A stretch of 64,000 nucleotides of DNA from Sphingomonadaceae bacterium OTU29LAMAA1 (GCA_024072375.1 CP099617.1:291001-355000); one strand, 5' to 3'. Numbered from the stretch's first letter, positions 29,420 to 38,559 are shown. Notes: a model not told the origin generated them from the letters alone. Translations and numbers: made by a program.

Positions 29420-30817
29420 CTATCTCGAGACCTGCGTGCCCGGCTGTTCGTCTTCCGCTTCGTCGCTGCGGGGGTTGCGGATCGAGGGGCGCAGGCGGGC
29501 GAGGCTGCACAGGCCCGCTACCAGCGCGAGGCCGGCGGCGACGAGTGGCGGGGTCATGCCGCCGCCAACGCCCGCCGCCAGTAGTGCCGCTACCAAGGTC
29601 GCGCCCGTGGTTTGGCCGACCAGCCGGACCGTGCCGACGAGGCCGCCTGCCGCTGCGGCGCGCTCGCGGGGGGCGGAGCCGATGATGAGGCGGGCGTTGG
29701 GTGGCAGGAAAAGGCCGAAGCCGGAGCCGCACAGCGCCATGCGCCACGCGATATCGAAATAGGCTGCGTCCGGCGGCAGCGTCGCGATCAGCAGCAGCGC
29801 GGCGATCGATACGGCCATGCCGATGCCGCCGAGGATGCCCGCCGGCACCCGGTCCGACAGCCAGCCGGCCAGCGGCGCAACAATCATATTGATGAGCGGC
29901 CAGGGCGCGATCGCCGCGCCGACCTCCGCCGGGGTGAAGCCATAGCCGTGGGTCAGGCGGAACGGCGTCGACAGCAGCAGCGTCATCGATGCGGTGAAGG
30001 CGGTGTAGGCACCGACGGCCGATAGTGCGATGACCGGCTTGGCGAGCAGGTCGATGGGCAGGATCGGCTTCGCCTCGTGCCGTTCGCGGCGGATGAAGAA
30101 CCAGCCGATGCCGGCGCCGACTGCGACGATCGCCGCCGACACCACCGGGCTGTCGCCGTGCACCGCGCTCTCCGCGCCGGAGATGACGAGGCCGATCATA
30201 CTGGCGCACATCACTGCGCCGAGCACGTCGAACTTCTCGTCGCGCGGCTGCGGCGCGGGGAGGGCGCGGCCGAGCACCAGGCTGAGGATCGCGAAAGGCA
30301 CGGCGCTGGCGAACACCCAGGGCCAGGGCGCGACGCCGAGGACGAGGCCGCCGAGCGTCGGGGCGAGGGCGGCCGAACTCGACACCACCACCGAATTGAT
30401 GCCGAGGCCGCGGCCCAGTTGCGTCGAGGGATAGATCGAGCGGATCAGCGCCGACGATACGCTCAACGCCGCCGCCGCGCCGAGCGCCTGTGCGGCGCGG
30501 ACGACGAGCAGGAACGGCAGGCTCTTGGCGAAGAAGCAGAGCATCGTCGCGACGGTGAAGACGAGTTGGCCGAACTGGTACGTACGCTTGAGGCCGAACT
30601 TGTCGCCCAGCCCCGCGAACGGCAGGATCATCATCGCGAGGATGAGCTGGTAGACGGTGACCACCGCCACCACCGCGCTGTTGCCGACGTGCAGGTCGCG
30701 CGCGATCGTCGGGAGCGCCACGGTCGCGATGCCGCCGTCGATGATCACGAGCGCGGTGCCGGCGGAGATCGCGCCGATCGCGACATAGCGGCGGGGCAGA
30801 GCCAGGCCGTCGGTCAT
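29420..30817 (-). CDS. MFS transporter, DHA2-like
   Basis: A 465-residue inner-membrane protein with 14 predicted helices. Motif A-like sequence GLGDKFGLKRTYQFGQ follows helix 2, and motif C-like SSSAALAPTLGGLVLGVAPWPWVFASAVPF lies in helix 5. The N-terminal acidic site is seen in ALVIIDGGIATVALPTIARDL. Probably an exporter of drugs or metabolites; no adaptor or channel gene is adjacent, unlike the 17-20 kb pump. The ATG at 30817 (MTDGLALPRR) was chosen because the upstream frame is Arg/Cys-rich. It is divergent from the prolyl oligopeptidase gene by 83 bp. Confidence 0.9.
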   Translation of the reverse strand: MTDGLALPRRYVAIGAISAGTALVIIDGGIATVALPTIARDLHVGNSAVVAVVTVYQLILAMMILPFAGLGDKFGLKRTYQFGQLVFTVATMLCFFAKSLPFLLVVRAAQALGAAAALSVSSALIRSIYPSTQLGRGLGINSVVVSSSAALAPTLGGLVLGVAPWPWVFASAVPFAILSLVLGRALPAPQPRDEKFDVLGAVMCASMIGLVISGAESAVHGDSPVVSAAIVAVGAGIGWFFIRRERHEAKPILPIDLLAKPVIALSAVGAYTAFTASMTLLLSTPFRLTHGYGFTPAEVGAAIAPWPLINMIVAPLAGWLSDRVPAGILGGIGMAVSIAALLLIATLPPDAAYFDIAWRMALCGSGFGLFLPPNARLIIGSAPRERAAAAGGLVGTVRLVGQTTGATLVAALLAAGVGGGMTPPLVAAGLALVAGLCSLARLRPSIRNPRSDEAEDEQPGTQVSR

Positions 30818-30900
30818 CGTTCTCTCGTCGGAAGCGTAGCGGATTGCGCGGCAACGCTTTGGTCGGCAGAACCGCCGCATCCATGGGAGTTACGCAACCG

Positions 30901-33033
30901 ATGATCCTCCGTAGCCTGCTGCTCGCCTCTACCCTTCTTGCCGCGGCCCCTGCGCTCGCCCAAGTGAAGCCGATGACCGATACCACCACCGCGACCGATC
31001 CGTACATCTGGCTCGAGGACAAGGACGGCGCGAAGCCGCTTGCCTGGGTCGAGGCGGAGAATGCCAAGACGCTGCCGCGGTTGCAGAACGATCCGCGCTA
31101 CAAGACCTTCTATGCCGAGGCGCTGGCGATCGCGTCGGCTAAGGATCGCATCCCGATGCCGAACCAGTTGTTCGGCCGCATCTACAACTTCTGGCGCGAC
31201 GCCGATCATCCGCAGGGCATCTGGCGGTGGACGACGGAGGCGGGTTACGCCGCCGCGCAGCCGCAATGGACGACGGTGCTCGACCTCGACGCGCTGTCGC
31301 AGGCCGAGGGCAAGAAGTGGGTGTGGAAGGGCGCGTCCTGCCTCCAGCCCGACGAACGGCTGTGTCTGGTCGCGCTGTCCGAGGGCGGCGAGGATGCGAT
31401 CAGCTATCGCGAGTTCGATCTCCAGACCGGGCAGTTCGTCGCCAATGGCTTTGCGCTGTCCAAGTCGAAGCAGGGTGCGTCGTGGCTCGACAAGGATACT
31501 TTGCTGGTCAGCCGCGACTGGGGGCAGGGGACGATGACCGCGTCGAGCTACCCGTTCGTGGTCAAGATGGTGAAGCGCGGCCAGCCGCTGGAGCAGGCGC
31601 AGGAAATCTTCCGCGGGCAACCGACCGACCAGCTCGGCACCTATGCCGGCGTGATCACCGACGGACAGGGCAACAGGCTGGTCGCGATCCAGCGGCGTAC
31701 GACCTTCTTCGGTGGCGAGACGCATGTCTGGACGCCGCAGGGCACCAAGAAGCTCGACATCCCAGCGCGCACCTCGCCCGCCGGCATGGTCGCTGGGCAG
31801 GTGCTGTTCCAGACCAGCGATCCCTGGGGTGCGATCCCGGCCGGCGCGCTGGCGTCCGCGCCGCTCGCCGAGGTGCAGGCCAATGCGATCAAGCCGGTGC
31901 TGGTGTTCTCGCCGACGCCGCGCCAGTCGGTCGACGAGGTGGTGACGACGAAGAACAACGTCGTGCTGATCTACAACGACAACGTGCGTGGTCGTGCGGC
32001 GATCTACACGCCGGGCAAGAGCGGCTGGACGTCGAAGCCGGTGGCGCTGCCCGACAATGCGTCGCTCGGCGTCGCCAGCGCCGACGACAAGAGCGACCAT
32101 GCCTATCTGACCGTCACCGGCTTCCTGACGCCGACGACCTTGCTGCCGCTCGATGCCGCGGCGGCCACCGCCGCCACGCCGGTCAAGACGCTGCCCGCCA
32201 AGTTCGATGCCGCCAATCTGGTCGTCGAGCAGCATGAGGCGACCTCGACCGACGGCACCAAGGTGCCGTATTTCATCGTCCACAAAAAGGGCGTGGCGCT
32301 GGACGGCACGACGCCGACGATCATGACGGCATACGGCGGGTTCGAGCTGCCGATGCTGCCCAGCTACAACGCCTCGACCGGCAAGCTGTGGCTGGAGCGC
32401 GGCGGCAGCTTCGTCCTCGCCAATATCCGCGGCGGCGGCGAGTTCGGGCCGAAGTGGCATGACGCCGGTCGCAAGACCAAGCGGCAGGTGATCTACGACG
32501 ATTTCGCCAGCGTCGCGAAGGACCTGTTCAGCCGCAAGCTGACCAGCCCGCAGACGCTCGGCATCTATGGCGGGTCGAACGGCGGGCTGCTGATGGGCGT
32601 CGAGTTCAACCAGCATCCCGATCTGTGGAAGGCGGTGACGATCCAGGTGCCGCTGCTCGACATGATTCGCTACGAACAGATCGCCGCAGGCGCCTCGTGG
32701 GTCGACGAATATGGTTCGGTGACGGTGCCGGAGGAGAAGGCGTTCCTCCAGACGATCTCGCCCTACCAGAACATCAAGAAGGGGGTCGCCTATCCGGAGC
32801 CATACATCTGGACGACCACCAAGGACGACCGCGTCGGTCCGCAGCATGCGCGCAAGTTCGCCGCGCGGCTGAAGGAATATAATCTGCCGTATCTGTTCTA
32901 CGAGGATACCGCAGGTGGCCATTCGGGCGATGCTGACATCGAACAGGGCGCGCGGTTGCAGGCGCTGCAGATGACGTACTTCGCACAAAAGCTGATGGGG
33001 CCGGCCGCAGGGAGCCAGACCGCAGCGAAATAG
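30901..33033 (+). CDS. Secreted prolyl oligopeptidase family serine peptidase (S9)
   Basis: A 710-residue peptidase. A signal peptide (MILRSLLLASTLLAAAPALA) directs it to the periplasm. An N-terminal beta-propeller starts with DPYIWLEDKDGAKPLAWVEAEN. The C-terminal alpha/beta hydrolase domain carries S559 in GGSNGG, D642/D643 in TTKDDRVGP and H674 in AGGHSG. The ANIRGGGEFGPKWHDAGRK strand before the nucleophile is typical. Likely cleaves short Pro-containing peptides; many sphingomonads have several copies. An in-frame ATG six codons upstream is possible but would weaken the signal peptide. Confidence 0.94.
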   Translation: MILRSLLLASTLLAAAPALAQVKPMTDTTTATDPYIWLEDKDGAKPLAWVEAENAKTLPRLQNDPRYKTFYAEALAIASAKDRIPMPNQLFGRIYNFWRDADHPQGIWRWTTEAGYAAAQPQWTTVLDLDALSQAEGKKWVWKGASCLQPDERLCLVALSEGGEDAISYREFDLQTGQFVANGFALSKSKQGASWLDKDTLLVSRDWGQGTMTASSYPFVVKMVKRGQPLEQAQEIFRGQPTDQLGTYAGVITDGQGNRLVAIQRRTTFFGGETHVWTPQGTKKLDIPARTSPAGMVAGQVLFQTSDPWGAIPAGALASAPLAEVQANAIKPVLVFSPTPRQSVDEVVTTKNNVVLIYNDNVRGRAAIYTPGKSGWTSKPVALPDNASLGVASADDKSDHAYLTVTGFLTPTTLLPLDAAAATAATPVKTLPAKFDAANLVVEQHEATSTDGTKVPYFIVHKKGVALDGTTPTIMTAYGGFELPMLPSYNASTGKLWLERGGSFVLANIRGGGEFGPKWHDAGRKTKRQVIYDDFASVAKDLFSRKLTSPQTLGIYGGSNGGLLMGVEFNQHPDLWKAVTIQVPLLDMIRYEQIAAGASWVDEYGSVTVPEEKAFLQTISPYQNIKKGVAYPEPYIWTTTKDDRVGPQHARKFAARLKEYNLPYLFYEDTAGGHSGDADIEQGARLQALQMTYFAQKLMGPAAGSQTAAK

Positions 33034-33042
33034 CATGACCCA

Positions 33043-33069
33043 CGCCGGAGGGTATCGGGCCCTCCGGCG
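33043..33069 (+). terminator. Hairpin downstream of the prolyl oligopeptidase gene
   Basis: A perfect 10-bp stem (CGCCGGAGGG / CCCTCCGGCG) with a 7-nt loop begins 9 bp after the stop codon. There is no immediate T-run; TTTT occurs about 20 bp later. It is a probable termination or mRNA-end structure. Confidence 0.5.
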
Positions 33070-33183
33070 CCGGACCGCGGCGCATCCTTTTCGCGCAACG
33101 TCGCCTTGCGACGAAGTCAGTGAGTCTTACGTATACGAATGCACTATTGCTGCGATGCAGCACGACCGTATAGGGTAATCGCG

Positions 33184-33522
33184 ATGACCCAGACCCAAGC
33201 CGCGACGGCAGCGCCGACCGGGCCGGTGCCGACGATGTTCGAAGCGATCGTCCGCCAGCTTGCCGTGACCGCCACCTACAACCGGGGATCGGTGACGATC
33301 GCTCCGCATATCCTCTACACGCGGCACGGCGAGATCTACGTCGACGCCGTCACCGTCGAACGGGACGGAAAGCCGCCGCGTGAGGAGAAGCTCGGCACGT
33401 TCAAGCTCGACGGGCTAGGCGAACCGACATTGACCGACAAGGCCTTTACGCCAAGCACGCTGTTCGAACCGGCAGCCGAGAAATATGTCGGCGAAACGCT
33501 GATGGCGGTCGAGCGGCGCTGA
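33184..33522 (+). CDS. Conserved-looking hypothetical protein, 112 residues
   Basis: I do not recognise a family. The product is soluble, with an Ala/Thr-rich start (MTQTQAATAAPTGPVPTMFE), a segment HILYTRHGEIYVDAVTVERDGKPPREEKLGTFKLDGL and a C-terminus EKYVGETLMAVERR. The HGEIYVDAVTVERDGKPPRE part reads like a WYL/transcription-accessory-type beta strand pair, but this is not enough for a call. A -10-like TATAGG lies about 15 bp upstream of the ATG, 16 bp after TTGCTG. It is convergent with the glycine-zipper gene. Confidence 0.7.
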   Translation: MTQTQAATAAPTGPVPTMFEAIVRQLAVTATYNRGSVTIAPHILYTRHGEIYVDAVTVERDGKPPREEKLGTFKLDGLGEPTLTDKAFTPSTLFEPAAEKYVGETLMAVERR

Positions 33523-33546
33523 TCGCCTGCCCGACCCCAAGGACAT

Positions 33547-34116
33547 TCAGCGACAGCGAACCTGCGACTGGTTCTGCTCGATCGACCGCCCGGCGAGCGC
33601 ACCCACCGCACCGCCCAGCAACGTGCCGACCGTGCGGCTGCGTCCGCCGTCGATGACGTTGCCGAGGATTCCGCCGGCTGCGCCGCCGGCGATCAGTCCG
33701 GTCGTGCCGTCGCTCCGCTTGCAATAATAACGGCCGTCGTTGCCGGCATAGACGCGTTCGTCCGCGCTCAGCGTACGTTCGCGATAGTTCGAACCCGAAC
33801 GATAATAACGGGATGGATCGTATCCGTTTTCATACCGGTCGTCTTCCGCAGCGTAATCCTCGTCCTGATAGCGGGGGTCGGCAACGCGCGGTTCGTCGTA
33901 ATTGCCCGGAAGCGGTGCGGTGCGATATCCGCCCGACCCGGAGTTCCCCCGGCCCGCGCGATACCGATCGAACTCCGCTCGATAGCGGGCAAGCTCGGCA
34001 TCGAACCGCTGCTGGGCGGCGGCGAAGCGCGCGTCGTCACTGGCGGACTGCGCCAAAACGGGCGATCCGGCAGACAGGGTCAGGGCGGCGGCGGCAACGA
34101 GACAGGATCTGAACAT
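33547..34116 (-). CDS. Glycine-zipper 2TM domain protein, exported
   Basis: A 189-residue envelope protein. The signal peptide (MFRSCLVAAAALTLSAGSPV, then LAQ) is followed by a helical Arg/Glu-rich segment (AQQRFDAELARYRAEFDRYR), a Tyr/Asp/Arg-rich middle and a C-terminal glycine zipper TGLIAGGAAGGILGNVIDGG with GTLLGGAVGALAGRSIE. Such 17-kDa-antigen-like domains insert in or stabilise the outer membrane. An imperfect EcfG-type promoter (GGAAC-N17-CGTA) lies at 34164-34189. No lipobox is present. Confidence 0.85.
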   Translation of the reverse strand: MFRSCLVAAAALTLSAGSPVLAQSASDDARFAAAQQRFDAELARYRAEFDRYRAGRGNSGSGGYRTAPLPGNYDEPRVADPRYQDEDYAAEDDRYENGYDPSRYYRSGSNYRERTLSADERVYAGNDGRYYCKRSDGTTGLIAGGAAGGILGNVIDGGRSRTVGTLLGGAVGALAGRSIEQNQSQVRCR

Positions 34117-34163
34117 CGGGATGTTCCTCAAGCCCGCCCGGTGAGTCGGACGGCGGCAGAGCA

Positions 34164-34189
34164 TACGCAGCGTGACGCTTGGCGGTTCC
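34164..34189 (-). promoter_or_regulatory. Imperfect EcfG-type promoter of the glycine-zipper gene
   Basis: Minus strand GGAAC, 17 bp, CGTA. The -35 matches exactly; the -10 differs in the last base from CGTT. It lies about 48 bp before the ATG at 34116. Confidence 0.35.
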
Positions 34190-34248
34190 TGAACAGAACG
34201 GGCCAAGAAACACTGGCAGGTTGCGCGATCAGGCAGTAACTTGCTGAA

Positions 34249-35325
34249 GTGGGGCGGAAACTTGATCTGAATCAATGCGAGAATTCTCTGCCGTTCCTGT
34301 GCGGGGACGGGGAGATGATCGAGCGCGTCCGCAGCCATGACTGGGCAGCGACGCCGCTGGGCGCGGCAGCGGACTGGCCTGTCGAGCTCAAGACGACGGT
34401 GGGCACGATCCTGGCATCGGACTTTCCCGCGGCGATCGTCTGGGGACCGCAGTTCACGACGATCTACAACGATGCCTTTCGTCCGCTGCTGGGCAACAAA
34501 CACGCCTGTCTGGGGCAGGGGTTCGATCGCATCTGGGCGGAGGCGTGGGACACGATCGCGCCGATCGCCCGGCGAGCCTATGCGGGGCAGAGTACGTTCA
34601 TCTCGGATTTTCCCCTGACCATCAACCGGAACGGGGCCGCCGAAGAAGCCTTCTTCACCTTCAGCTATTCGCCGCTACGCCTGTCCGACGGCACCATCGT
34701 CGGCATGATCGATACGGTGATGGAAACGACGGCAAGCGTCCGCGCGCGCATCCAGGCGGAGGTGCTGAACCACGAACTCGGGCACCGGCTCAAGAACACG
34801 GTTGCGATGATGCAATCGCTGGTGCTCCAGACGCTGCGCGACGTTCCGGACCGGGGCGCGGTGGCTGCGCTGATGGAACGCGTGGCGGCGATGGGTCATG
34901 CGCACGACGTGTTGCTGGCATCGAACTGGGCGGCGGCCGACCTGCGCGTCGTTGCAGCCACCGTACTCGCGCCACACGATCCTGGCGATCGTTTCACGCT
35001 GCACGGGCCACCGGTAACGCTGGGACCCCGCGCGGTCCTGGGCCTGTCGCTGATGCTGCACGAACTCGCCACGAACGCGGCGAAATACGGCGCGCTGTCG
35101 GTGTCGGACGGGCACGTGACTCTCGACTGGCGTATCCATGATGGCGAACTGGCGCTGTTCTGGCGTGAACGCGACGGCCCGGTTTGCACGGCGCCGGCAC
35201 GTACCGGGTTCGGATCGCGATTGATCGACCGAGGGCTGGGCAGGGGCCGCGTCAGCCGCCGGTACCCGGCAACCGGGGTCGAGGTCGATCTTCACGTACC
35301 GACAGCCGAACTGCTCGACGGATGA
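34249..35325 (+). CDS. PAS-domain HWE-family sensor histidine kinase
   Basis: A cytoplasmic sensor kinase of up to 358 residues. A PAS-like region covers residues about 28-160 (DWAATPLG, then WGPQFTTIYNDAFRPLLGNKH). H179 is in NHELGHRLKNTVAMMQS. The HWE family marks are present: N-box HELATNAAKYGALS (N276) and the W-x-E motif in ALFWRERDGP (305-307). The C-terminus has GFGSRLIDRGLG. The start is uncertain: GTG at 34249 keeps the SLPFLCGDGEM prefix common in relatives, while ATG at 34315 (residue 23) has a G-rich upstream. HWE kinases commonly drive PhyR signalling. Its neighbours are stress genes. Confidence 0.9.
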   Translation: MGRKLDLNQCENSLPFLCGDGEMIERVRSHDWAATPLGAAADWPVELKTTVGTILASDFPAAIVWGPQFTTIYNDAFRPLLGNKHACLGQGFDRIWAEAWDTIAPIARRAYAGQSTFISDFPLTINRNGAAEEAFFTFSYSPLRLSDGTIVGMIDTVMETTASVRARIQAEVLNHELGHRLKNTVAMMQSLVLQTLRDVPDRGAVAALMERVAAMGHAHDVLLASNWAAADLRVVAATVLAPHDPGDRFTLHGPPVTLGPRAVLGLSLMLHELATNAAKYGALSVSDGHVTLDWRIHDGELALFWRERDGPVCTAPARTGFGSRLIDRGLGRGRVSRRYPATGVEVDLHVPTAELLDG

Positions 35326-35329
35326 TACA

Positions 35330-35366
35330 TCGGCCTGCCGGCTCCCAAGGGGGGGCGGCAGGCCGA
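35330..35366. terminator. Strong hairpin between convergent kinase and hsp20 genes
   Basis: A perfect 11-bp stem (TCGGCCTGCCG / CGGCAGGCCGA) with a 15-nt loop lies 4 bp after the kinase stop and 18 bp beyond the hsp20 stop. No T-tract follows on either strand, so it may act as a bidirectional mRNA-end structure. Confidence 0.5.
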
Positions 35367-35384
35367 CAGAACGATGCAGTCGGC

Positions 35385-35861
35385 TTAGGCCGCGCGGGCC
35401 TTTTCGTCGTGCGTGTTCGCATCTTCGACTGCGGCCAGCGGCGCGCCAGACTTGATCGCGATGGTCTTCGGCTTCATCGCTTCGGGAACTTCGCGCACCA
35501 AGTCGATGACGAGCAGACCGTCGGTCAGACGGGCATCCTCGACGAACACGAAGTCCGCGAGTTCGAAGCGGCGCTCGAAGCTGCGGTTGGCGATGCCGAC
35601 ATGCAGGAAATTGGCATTCGCCGCCTTGTCGTCTTTCTTGCCAGCGACCAGCAGCAGGTTCTGCTGTGCGGTGATCTCGATCTCGTCGCGCGCGAAACCG
35701 GCCACCGCGAGCGTGATGCGGTAACGATCCTCGGCAAGGCGTTCGAGATTGAAGGGGGGATAATTCTCTGCCGTAGCCGCGCGGGCGTTGCTTTCCAGCA
35801 TATCGAACAGCCGGTCGAAACCGATGGTCGAGCGGCGATAGGGGGTCAGGTCGAGTCGCAT
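35385..35861 (-). CDS. Hsp20-family small heat shock protein (IbpA type)
   Basis: ATP-independent holdase chaperone (158 residues). After MRLDLTPYRRSTIGFDRLFD comes the alpha-crystallin domain with YRITLAVAGFARDEIEITAQ, VAGKKDD, FLHVGIANRSFERRFELADFV and the strand ARLTDGLLVIDLVREVPEAMKP. The C-terminal IxI anchor is seen in KTIAIKSG. The ATG at 35861 has GGAGGA 8 bp upstream. The upstream region carries a sigma32-like promoter and a ROSE-like thermometer leader, which would give two layers of heat control. Confidence 0.95.
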   Translation of the reverse strand: MRLDLTPYRRSTIGFDRLFDMLESNARAATAENYPPFNLERLAEDRYRITLAVAGFARDEIEITAQQNLLLVAGKKDDKAANANFLHVGIANRSFERRFELADFVFVEDARLTDGLLVIDLVREVPEAMKPKTIAIKSGAPLAAVEDANTHDEKARAA

Positions 35862-35945
35862 GTCAAATCCTCCACAGGAAGCGAGTTGCACGACGGCATC
35901 CACAATGGTGCGATGCCGGTGCACGGTCCGTCATTGGCACCGTGC
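35862..35945 (-). promoter_or_regulatory. ROSE-like RNA thermometer in the hsp20 5' leader
   Basis: The predicted leader of about 85 nt contains two perfect 7-bp hairpins: GCACGGT/ACCGTGC at 35921-35945 and CGGCATC/GATGCCG at 35894-35918. The terminal element at 35868-35884 reads TCGCTTCCTGTGGAGGA on the minus strand. There UCGCU fits the ROSE consensus U(U/C)GCU, and UUCCU can pair with the Shine-Dalgarno GGAGGA. Number of hairpins, position and motif all resemble ROSE elements of rhizobial hsp genes. Confidence 0.65.
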
Positions 35946-35952
35946 CGTACCT

Positions 35953-35980
35953 ATCTGGTTCGCTGTCATGCGGCTTCAAG
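35953..35980 (-). promoter_or_regulatory. Sigma32 (RpoH)-like promoter of hsp20
   Basis: Minus strand: CTTGAA preceded by GCCCCT (35975-35980), 16-bp spacer, CCAGAT (35953-35958). The -35 fits the heat-shock consensus well; the -10 fits only in part (consensus CCCCAT). Confidence 0.5.
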
Positions 35981-36114
35981 AGGGGCGCACACTAAAAAAA
36001 ATCGGCCCGTCCATTGATGCCGAAGCATGGCTTTGTCCCGCCCAAGCTTCTCCATCTTTGAATATCCCCCGAACCGATAGAGTTTGACGACAAAGAACCT
36101 TCAGGGAGCTTGCC

Positions 36115-38559
36115 ATGTCGTTGACCCTCGCCATTCTGCTGGCCGGCCAGATCGCCGTTTCACCTGCGGACGTACCAGCGCCCGATCCACAGGCCGGGAC
36201 TGAGGCAGCGCCCGCTGCGGATGAGCAGGAGGCGACCGGCCGTACCGGTCCCGCGGCAAGCAATGCGGACGGCGACATTCTCGTCACCGCCCGCCGCCGT
36301 GCCGAATCGGTGCAGCGTGTACCGATCGCGATGTCGGTGATCGGGGGCACCGCGTTGGCGGAGACGGGTACGTATAACGTCAACCGGCTGACGCAGCTGC
36401 AACCTTCGCTGCAATTCTACTCGACCAATCCGCGCAATTCCGCAGCCAACGTCCGCGGATTGGGCGCGCCGTTCGGGCTGACCAACGACGGCATTGAGCA
36501 AGGCGTCGGCATCTACGTCGATCAGGTCTATTACAGCCGTATCGCATCGGCGACGTTCGATTTTACCGACACCGAGCGGATCGAGGTGCTGCGTGGACCG
36601 CAGGGCACGCTTTACGGCAAGAACACGACCGCCGGCGCTATCAACGTCACCACCCGCAAGCCGAGCTTCACGCCGGAAGCTCGGATCGAGTTGACCGGTG
36701 GCAACCTGGACTTCTTTCAGGGCAAGGCATCGGTGTCCGGCCCGCTGGTCGACGACAAGGTCGCGATCCGTCTGTCCACGTCGATCACCACGCGACGCGG
36801 CACGATCTACAACACGCGCCAGAACGAATGGCAGAACAGCCAGGACAACCAGTCGCTGCGTTCGCAAATCTACTGGAACGCGACCGATACGCTTGATTGG
36901 ACGCTTTACGGCGACTATAACCGCCAGAACCCCAATTGCTGCGTGCAATATTACGCTCGCACCGGCGCGACGCAGCGGCCGGTCACCCGGCAATATGCGG
37001 CACTGGCGGCAGCGCAGGGCTATGTCGTGCCATCGACCGACGCCTTCGACCGCGTAACCGACGTCGACACCCATCTTCGTGCGAAGCAGGAACTCGGCGG
37101 ACTGTCGCTGGTCGGCAATCTCGATCTTGGCGGTGCGACGCTCACGTCGGTCTCGGCATGGCGGTTCTGGCACTGGAACCCGTCGAACGACCGCGACTTC
37201 ATCGGGCTGCCGATCACCACCGTCTCCGCCAATCCGTCGCAGCAAAGCCAGGCGAGTCAGGAGCTTCGCATATCATCGAACGGCGTACGCTCGCTCGATT
37301 ACGTCGCCGGCCTGTTCTACTTCTACCAGACGATCGATACCCAGGGGTTGCAGGTCCAGGGGCCAGCCGCGAGCGCGTTCCTGCTCAATCCGGCCAGCGC
37401 CGCCAGCCGGGACCCGTCGACGCTGAATGGCCTGACCTCACGCAACACGATCGGGTTCAAGAATACGTCGGCGGCGCTGTTCGGCAAGCTGACGTGGCAC
37501 CCGACCGAGCAGCTATCGATTTCGCCGGGCCTGCGCGTCAATTACGATAAGAAGGAGGGGTCGTACGTCTCGCTGGTGACCACCGGCACGGGCAGCAGCA
37601 ATCTGACCGCCGACCAGCGCGGCGTGCTTGCGCCGCAAAGCTATCAGCCCGACTTCGACGACTGGAACGTCTCGGGCGACCTCACCGTCGCCTACGATGT
37701 CAGCGATACGGTGCATTATTATGCGACCTATGCGCGCAGCTACAAATCGGGCGGGATCAACCTGTCCGGGCTGCCGCTCGATCGCAACAACAACCCGATC
37801 CTCTCATCGGCGACGATCCGCCCGGAGAAGGTCAATCATTTCGAGCTCGGCCTGAAGACCCAGTTCGCCGACCGCCGGGCGACGGTGAACCTCGCGGCGT
37901 TCTGGACGGAGATCGAGGACTATCAGGCGACCGTGACGAACAATCAGGTCGGCGTCCTGCGCGGCTATCTCGCCAACGCCGGCAAGGTGCGTACCCGCGG
38001 GTTCGAACTGGACAGCGCATTTCGTCCGACCGCGCGGCTCAACATCTACGGCAACGCCGCTTTAACCGATGCGAAATACGTCCGGTTCGTCGATGCTCCG
38101 TGCCCGCCCGAGCTGTCGGGCGGCACGGCGATGACCGCGGGGCAGACGCCCGCGGCAGCTGGCGTATCAGGAATAAGCCCGGACAATTGCGACATCTCCG
38201 GCCAGATCCTGCCCGGCGTTTCGAAATGGGCGTTTTCCTACGGTGCGGAGTATAACCTGCCGCTTCAGCTGTTCGGCACCGACGGCCAGCTCTATGCCGG
38301 CGTGGACGGCAGCTATCGTTCGAAATTCTCGTCGAACCCGTCGCGCTCGCGCTACACCGACATCGCCGGCTATGCCCTCACCAACTTTCGCGTCGGCTAT
38401 CGCAAGGATGGCGACTGGAACGTCTTCGGCTGGCTACGGAACGCGTTCGACACCGACTATTACGAGGTACTCGCAACCCAGAGCGGCAGCACCGGCCTGA
38501 TCGTCGGCCAGCCGGGCGATCCGCGCACCTATGGCCTGACCCTGTCGAAAAGCTTCTGA
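36115..38559 (+). CDS. TonB-dependent receptor
   Basis: Outer-membrane transporter of 814 residues, substrate unknown. After a short signal-like N-terminus and an Ala/Pro/Glu linker comes the TonB box region GDILVTARRRAESVQRVPIAMSVI. The plug follows with AANVRGLGAPFGLTNDGIEQGVGIYVDQVYYSR and ERIEVLRGPQGTLYGKNTTAGAINVTTRKP. The 22-strand barrel ends with the terminal Phe (GLTLSKSF). The pattern is that of the iron-complex/unknown-substrate sphingomonad group. AGGGAGC precedes the ATG. It is transcribed alone; no adjacent anti-sigma or transport genes reveal the ligand. Confidence 0.94.
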   Translation: MSLTLAILLAGQIAVSPADVPAPDPQAGTEAAPAADEQEATGRTGPAASNADGDILVTARRRAESVQRVPIAMSVIGGTALAETGTYNVNRLTQLQPSLQFYSTNPRNSAANVRGLGAPFGLTNDGIEQGVGIYVDQVYYSRIASATFDFTDTERIEVLRGPQGTLYGKNTTAGAINVTTRKPSFTPEARIELTGGNLDFFQGKASVSGPLVDDKVAIRLSTSITTRRGTIYNTRQNEWQNSQDNQSLRSQIYWNATDTLDWTLYGDYNRQNPNCCVQYYARTGATQRPVTRQYAALAAAQGYVVPSTDAFDRVTDVDTHLRAKQELGGLSLVGNLDLGGATLTSVSAWRFWHWNPSNDRDFIGLPITTVSANPSQQSQASQELRISSNGVRSLDYVAGLFYFYQTIDTQGLQVQGPAASAFLLNPASAASRDPSTLNGLTSRNTIGFKNTSAALFGKLTWHPTEQLSISPGLRVNYDKKEGSYVSLVTTGTGSSNLTADQRGVLAPQSYQPDFDDWNVSGDLTVAYDVSDTVHYYATYARSYKSGGINLSGLPLDRNNNPILSSATIRPEKVNHFELGLKTQFADRRATVNLAAFWTEIEDYQATVTNNQVGVLRGYLANAGKVRTRGFELDSAFRPTARLNIYGNAALTDAKYVRFVDAPCPPELSGGTAMTAGQTPAAAGVSGISPDNCDISGQILPGVSKWAFSYGAEYNLPLQLFGTDGQLYAGVDGSYRSKFSSNPSRSRYTDIAGYALTNFRVGYRKDGDWNVFGWLRNAFDTDYYEVLATQSGSTGLIVGQPGDPRTYGLTLSKSF

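Noticed and set aside
30814..33036. 740-codon minus-strand frame across the prolyl oligopeptidase gene
   Set aside because: Antisense shadow of a gene with signal peptide and a complete S9 triad; the composition is Arg/His-rich and no motif is visible.
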